Source of the DNA: a candidate division SR1 bacterium
Lineage (GTDB): Bacteria; Patescibacteriota; JACMRA01
Direction: 5' to 3'
NCBI GenBank assembly: GCA_014377045.1
Contig: JACMQI010000038.1
Span: 1-33,644, forward strand
DNA length: 33,644 bases
Shown here: piece after piece, positions 31,363 through 33,644 of the stretch
Layout: every line of letters starts with the position of its first letter
Numbering within the stretch: position 1 is the first letter of the stretch
The notes under the pieces: model-generated
What the model was told of the DNA's origin: nothing
The model's input: the letters and a program-made list of their open reading frames with translations, nothing else
Database searches by the model: none
Position numbers and translations under genes: made by a program

Positions 31363-33324
31363 TTAAGCCTCAATAAGCCCAAAGCCTTTCCAAGTTCCAG
31401 GTGTACCGGCGATAATACAAGTCCAGCCCATATAACCTCCAGGAGTAGGTGAAGTATTATATATCACATCACCTTTAACATACGTGCCAGTGGTAGGAAT
31501 AGCTGAATCATGCCAAGAAATAGGATCACTGGGTGGTAATGCATAAAAGTCTGATTTGAGATAATCTGCTGCTTCTTGGTAAGTTGCAAAAGTTACCCAT
31601 TGTACTTTTGAAAATAAAACTGTATTAGCTATGTTTTGTGAATTTTTGAAAGCCAATCCGTAAGCTGTATCTTTAAAAATACCACAGTATGTGTGCCATT
31701 TATTATCTTTAATAACTATATTTCCTCCTCCGCCTACGTTATTTTTATAAAAATATAAATTTCCATTCGATTGTGGAGACTTTACAGCAAAAGTCAAGAC
31801 AAAATATTGAAGATCACCAGTATTATCATTTTCGATATTAAAAAGTGCATTACTATTATTAATAGGAAAGTCTACTTTATAGCATTTATTTCCGTAAATC
31901 CCATCTCCTGAAATAATTTGAGCTAACGTACCACCGTCGACACCAAAACGTGATCCTACTTGGTTAAAATATTGCCTTGTATGGGTTGGTCGATTATTTT
32001 TAGTTTTATATACATTTAAACCAGCGTTAGTTGCTCCACTTGGATATGATAACATAGCGTATTCTGCCATTACACTTGTACCTGCACCGTAACCACCTAT
32101 GGATGAATCACCTACCATACCTAAATCAAGATAGCTACTTTCGTCATATTGAATTTCATCTAGGTGAATCCCTCCTTCGTTTCCAGTAGCAACGTAATTT
32201 AATCTTAAATACGATCTATCACTGAGGCTAACCCCATTTGGTAAACCTCCATGTTCAATTACTCCCCTAGCAAATTTAAATACAAAACCTTGTATAACAT
32301 ATGTCACTCCATCGATAGTAATATTTTGACCTCGGTTCTGACTATTAGCCTCGAACCAACAATGCGAAAATTTTAGCGACGATAATCCTATTCCAGTACC
32401 TAATGCAAGACAAACTATACCAGGATTACCTTCAAACCAGCAGTTTTCAAATTTAGTCTGATTTTCGTCATAGTTATTTCTATTATCATAGTAGACGCAT
32501 ACTTTTTCGCAACCAGCCCAATAACAGTGATTCCATTGATCAAATCCCGAATAAAGACTTGCATATAATGTACCACCGCCTTTATTAAAAACTCCAATAT
32601 TACAGCCAAAAAAATTTATATTTTCAAACTTTCCAAAAAGACAAGCATCTTTGCGAAGTCCAATATCGCAAGCAGTAAAATTAACATTTTTAATCATTAT
32701 TGGATTAAAGTTAGATTGTTGAGGAACTCCAGGAATAGGGAAACACCTAATACCGTTTGATATTTTTGGATTACCACCACCAAAATCTCCGTATCCTACA
32801 ATGGCCATATCTTCAATATGTTGAACTGACGTAGAGTGAGTAGAAAAAGCATAGCCTCCTGGATTAATGGCTTTAACTTGAGTATTAGCGCCGCCGCTAG
32901 GACCTCCTCTTGAGGCACCAAAAACTGTAATGCACTTGTCTCCAGAAATATTAACTTCAAATGAATATGCTCCGCCAGGTAAATATAATTTATCTATATT
33001 CGAACCTTGCACATAATCAATAGCTGCTTGAACTACTGCAGTATCATTAGTTGAAGTAATTGCTCCATAATCCATGACATTTACAAAGCCACCGGTATGT
33101 CTAACATTCCAAGTTGTGCCTGTCCATTCATGAAAATTGTTTGTTCGATTATTAAGATATGTTTTTCCTTTATCATCTACTGTGAGATTAGTAGGCCTAT
33201 CTACAAAATTTGTAAAAGAGTTAAACCCCCCACCATTTGTATTATCAGTTGTTTGAGTTATATAGCTGTTAAGTGGGACTCCCCAATTAGAGTCGCCGAT
33301 AGCAGGTAATTGTTTATTTGGCAT
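31363..33324 (-). CDS. Beta-helix tailspike-like surface protein (653 aa), paralog 2
   Basis: Same architecture as paralog 1: LPAIGDSNWGVPLNSYITQTT start, GKTYLNNRTNNFHEW collar, TNDTAVVQAAIDY start of the beta helix, FENCWFEGNPG and FSHCWFEANSQ turns, and the same C-terminal module. The N-terminal 80 residues and last 60 residues are nearly identical to paralog 1, whereas the centre differs strongly. That is typical of a variable binding or enzymatic core between conserved ends. It lacks a signal peptide. It is the first gene read from the tandem promoters at 33348-33405. Confidence 0.83.
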   Translation of the reverse strand: MPNKQLPAIGDSNWGVPLNSYITQTTDNTNGGGFNSFTNFVDRPTNLTVDDKGKTYLNNRTNNFHEWTGTTWNVRHTGGFVNVMDYGAITSTNDTAVVQAAIDYVQGSNIDKLYLPGGAYSFEVNISGDKCITVFGASRGGPSGGANTQVKAINPGGYAFSTHSTSVQHIEDMAIVGYGDFGGGNPKISNGIRCFPIPGVPQQSNFNPIMIKNVNFTACDIGLRKDACLFGKFENINFFGCNIGVFNKGGGTLYASLYSGFDQWNHCYWAGCEKVCVYYDNRNNYDENQTKFENCWFEGNPGIVCLALGTGIGLSSLKFSHCWFEANSQNRGQNITIDGVTYVIQGFVFKFARGVIEHGGLPNGVSLSDRSYLRLNYVATGNEGGIHLDEIQYDESSYLDLGMVGDSSIGGYGAGTSVMAEYAMLSYPSGATNAGLNVYKTKNNRPTHTRQYFNQVGSRFGVDGGTLAQIISGDGIYGNKCYKVDFPINNSNALFNIENDNTGDLQYFVLTFAVKSPQSNGNLYFYKNNVGGGGNIVIKDNKWHTYCGIFKDTAYGLAFKNSQNIANTVLFSKVQWVTFATYQEAADYLKSDFYALPPSDPISWHDSAIPTTGTYVKGDVIYNTSPTPGGYMGWTCIIAGTPGTWKGFGLIEA

Positions 33325-33347
33325 ATTTTATATTTCTATTATCTTTT

Positions 33348-33405
33348 ATTATACTTTAAATTTTAAGTTTGTACAAATTGTACTTTAAATTTTAAGTTTG
33401 TACAA
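33348..33405 (-). promoter_or_regulatory. Tandem duplicated promoters of paralog 2
   Basis: Two elements lie 29 bp apart on the minus strand. P1 is TTGTAC (33376-33371), 17-nt spacer, TATAAT (33353-33348). P2 is TTGTAC (33405-33400), 17-nt spacer, TACAAT (33382-33377). Each -35 box overlaps the palindrome TTTGTACAAA. Confidence 0.65.
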
Positions 33406-33408
33406 ATT
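33352..33408. repeat. 28-bp direct repeat with 29-bp period
   Basis: 33352-33379 and 33381-33408 are identical over 28 bp. The repeat carries nearly the whole promoter of the beta-helix gene. Confidence 0.85.
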
Positions 33409-33455
33409 ATACAAGTAGTCAATTATTTTCATTTTACCTATTTTCATTTTTGTGA

Positions 33456-33461
33456 TATAAT
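33456..33461 (+). promoter_or_regulatory. Extended -10 of the last gene
   Basis: TGATATAAT is an extended -10 (TATAAT at 33456-33461); the -35 at 33433-33438 is weak. The ATG lies 9 nt beyond, so a near-leaderless mRNA is predicted. Confidence 0.5.
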
Positions 33462-33470
33462 TATGTTACA

Positions 33471-33644
33471 ATGTTTAAAATATTTAATATCTACAAATTA
33501 TTAAGCTTAATTATATTTTGCGCGTTAATGTTGCTTCCTATTAGTGGGTATGCACAATCTTCAGAAGCTATTACTCCAAAAGCATTGGATACTAAGGCAG
33601 AGGTTATTAAAATCAAGCAAGATAATCAAGATAATCTAAATACC
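33471..33644 (+). CDS. Secreted protein, 5' end only
   Basis: The first 58 codons are in the window and remain open at its end. The signal peptide has a basic start, a hydrophobic core (LLSLIIFCALMLLPIS) and a cleavage site after GYA, next to QSSEA. The mature part begins with a charged segment (KAEVIKIKQDNQDN) that may start a coiled coil. It is transcribed away from the beta-helix genes. Family cannot be told. Confidence 0.6.
   Translation, partial: MFKIFNIYKLLSLIIFCALMLLPISGYAQSSEAITPKALDTKAEVIKIKQDNQDNLNT

Noticed and set aside
29326-33324. Prophage tail module
   Set aside because: There are no capsid, terminase, portal, baseplate or integrase genes around the beta-helix proteins; neighbours are tat and surface genes. 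The same N-terminal style occurs in bacterial surface proteins.
1-33644. UGA recoding (glycine or tryptophan)
   Set aside because: Long conserved proteins are complete in the standard code, tryptophan is TGG throughout, and the short LigA and PriA fragments end in TAA and not TGA.
1-33644. CRISPR arrays, tRNA or rRNA genes
   Set aside because: No regularly spaced repeats beyond the two-unit promoter duplication, and no cloverleaf or conserved rRNA segments were recognised on reading both strands.

Overview
The window is AT-rich, gene-dense bacterial chromosome (about 70% A+T by eye) with short intergenic gaps. It contains no rRNA, tRNA, IS element, integrase or CRISPR array that I can see. 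The gene content best fits a reduced-genome, Gram-positive-like candidate-phylum bacterium (CPR/Patescibacteria type): full-length core genes (uvrD, dnaG, typA, pepA, a site-2 protease), truncated or split core genes (priA, ligA), an LPxTG surface protein, a minimal TatAC system, a lone V-type ATPase B subunit, and many small proteins without recognisable family. The exact lineage cannot be fixed from the window. All 32 complete genes stop with TAA (27) or TAG (5), never TGA, although UGA is clearly not read as sense because core proteins have normal lengths.

Layout. 1-5.3 kb: a GlcG/HbpS-like protein and a short alpha-glucan phosphorylase (minus), orphan atpB of the V type (plus), an unknown 190-aa protein and a ferredoxin reductase-like flavoprotein (minus). 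5.3-9.3 kb: UvrD/PcrA helicase and three small unknown genes, one probably secreted. 9.4-14.2 kb: an ECF sigma factor with a downstream three-TM membrane protein, a small membrane protein, an RseP-like S2P protease and three small secreted proteins, two of them Asn/Gln-rich with a shared two-cysteine tail. 14.3-16.2 kb: TypA/BipA. 16.4-21.4 kb: a HEPN-domain protein and PriA broken into two separate genes by a 1.9-kb block carrying a TerD-like gene, decayed DNA and an unknown gene. 21.4-26.5 kb (minus): hexose-phosphate mutarotase, a LigA fragment with only part of the nucleotidyltransferase domain, PepA and DnaG. 26.7-33.3 kb (minus): a cell-surface region made of an apparent operon tatA-tatC-55-aa Tat-signal peptide-LPxTG protein, preceded by two tandem paralogous beta-helix (tailspike-like) proteins. 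The last gene is a secreted protein cut by the window end.

Regulation is unusually readable. Many core genes have a TTGACA-like box, a 17-nt spacer and a -10 box ending 5-9 nt before the ATG, which predicts leaderless mRNAs. Several small or secreted genes instead have 30-50 nt leaders with a Shine-Dalgarno sequence and a GTG start. A 13-bp core, GACTTCGTATAAT, occurs four times without an obvious explanation.

The most interesting elements are the split, catalytically dead but zinc-finger-intact PriA; the truncated LigA; the 55-aa Tat-signal peptide in the tat operon next to surface proteins; the tandem beta-helix pair with an exactly duplicated promoter; and the four-copy 13-bp motif.
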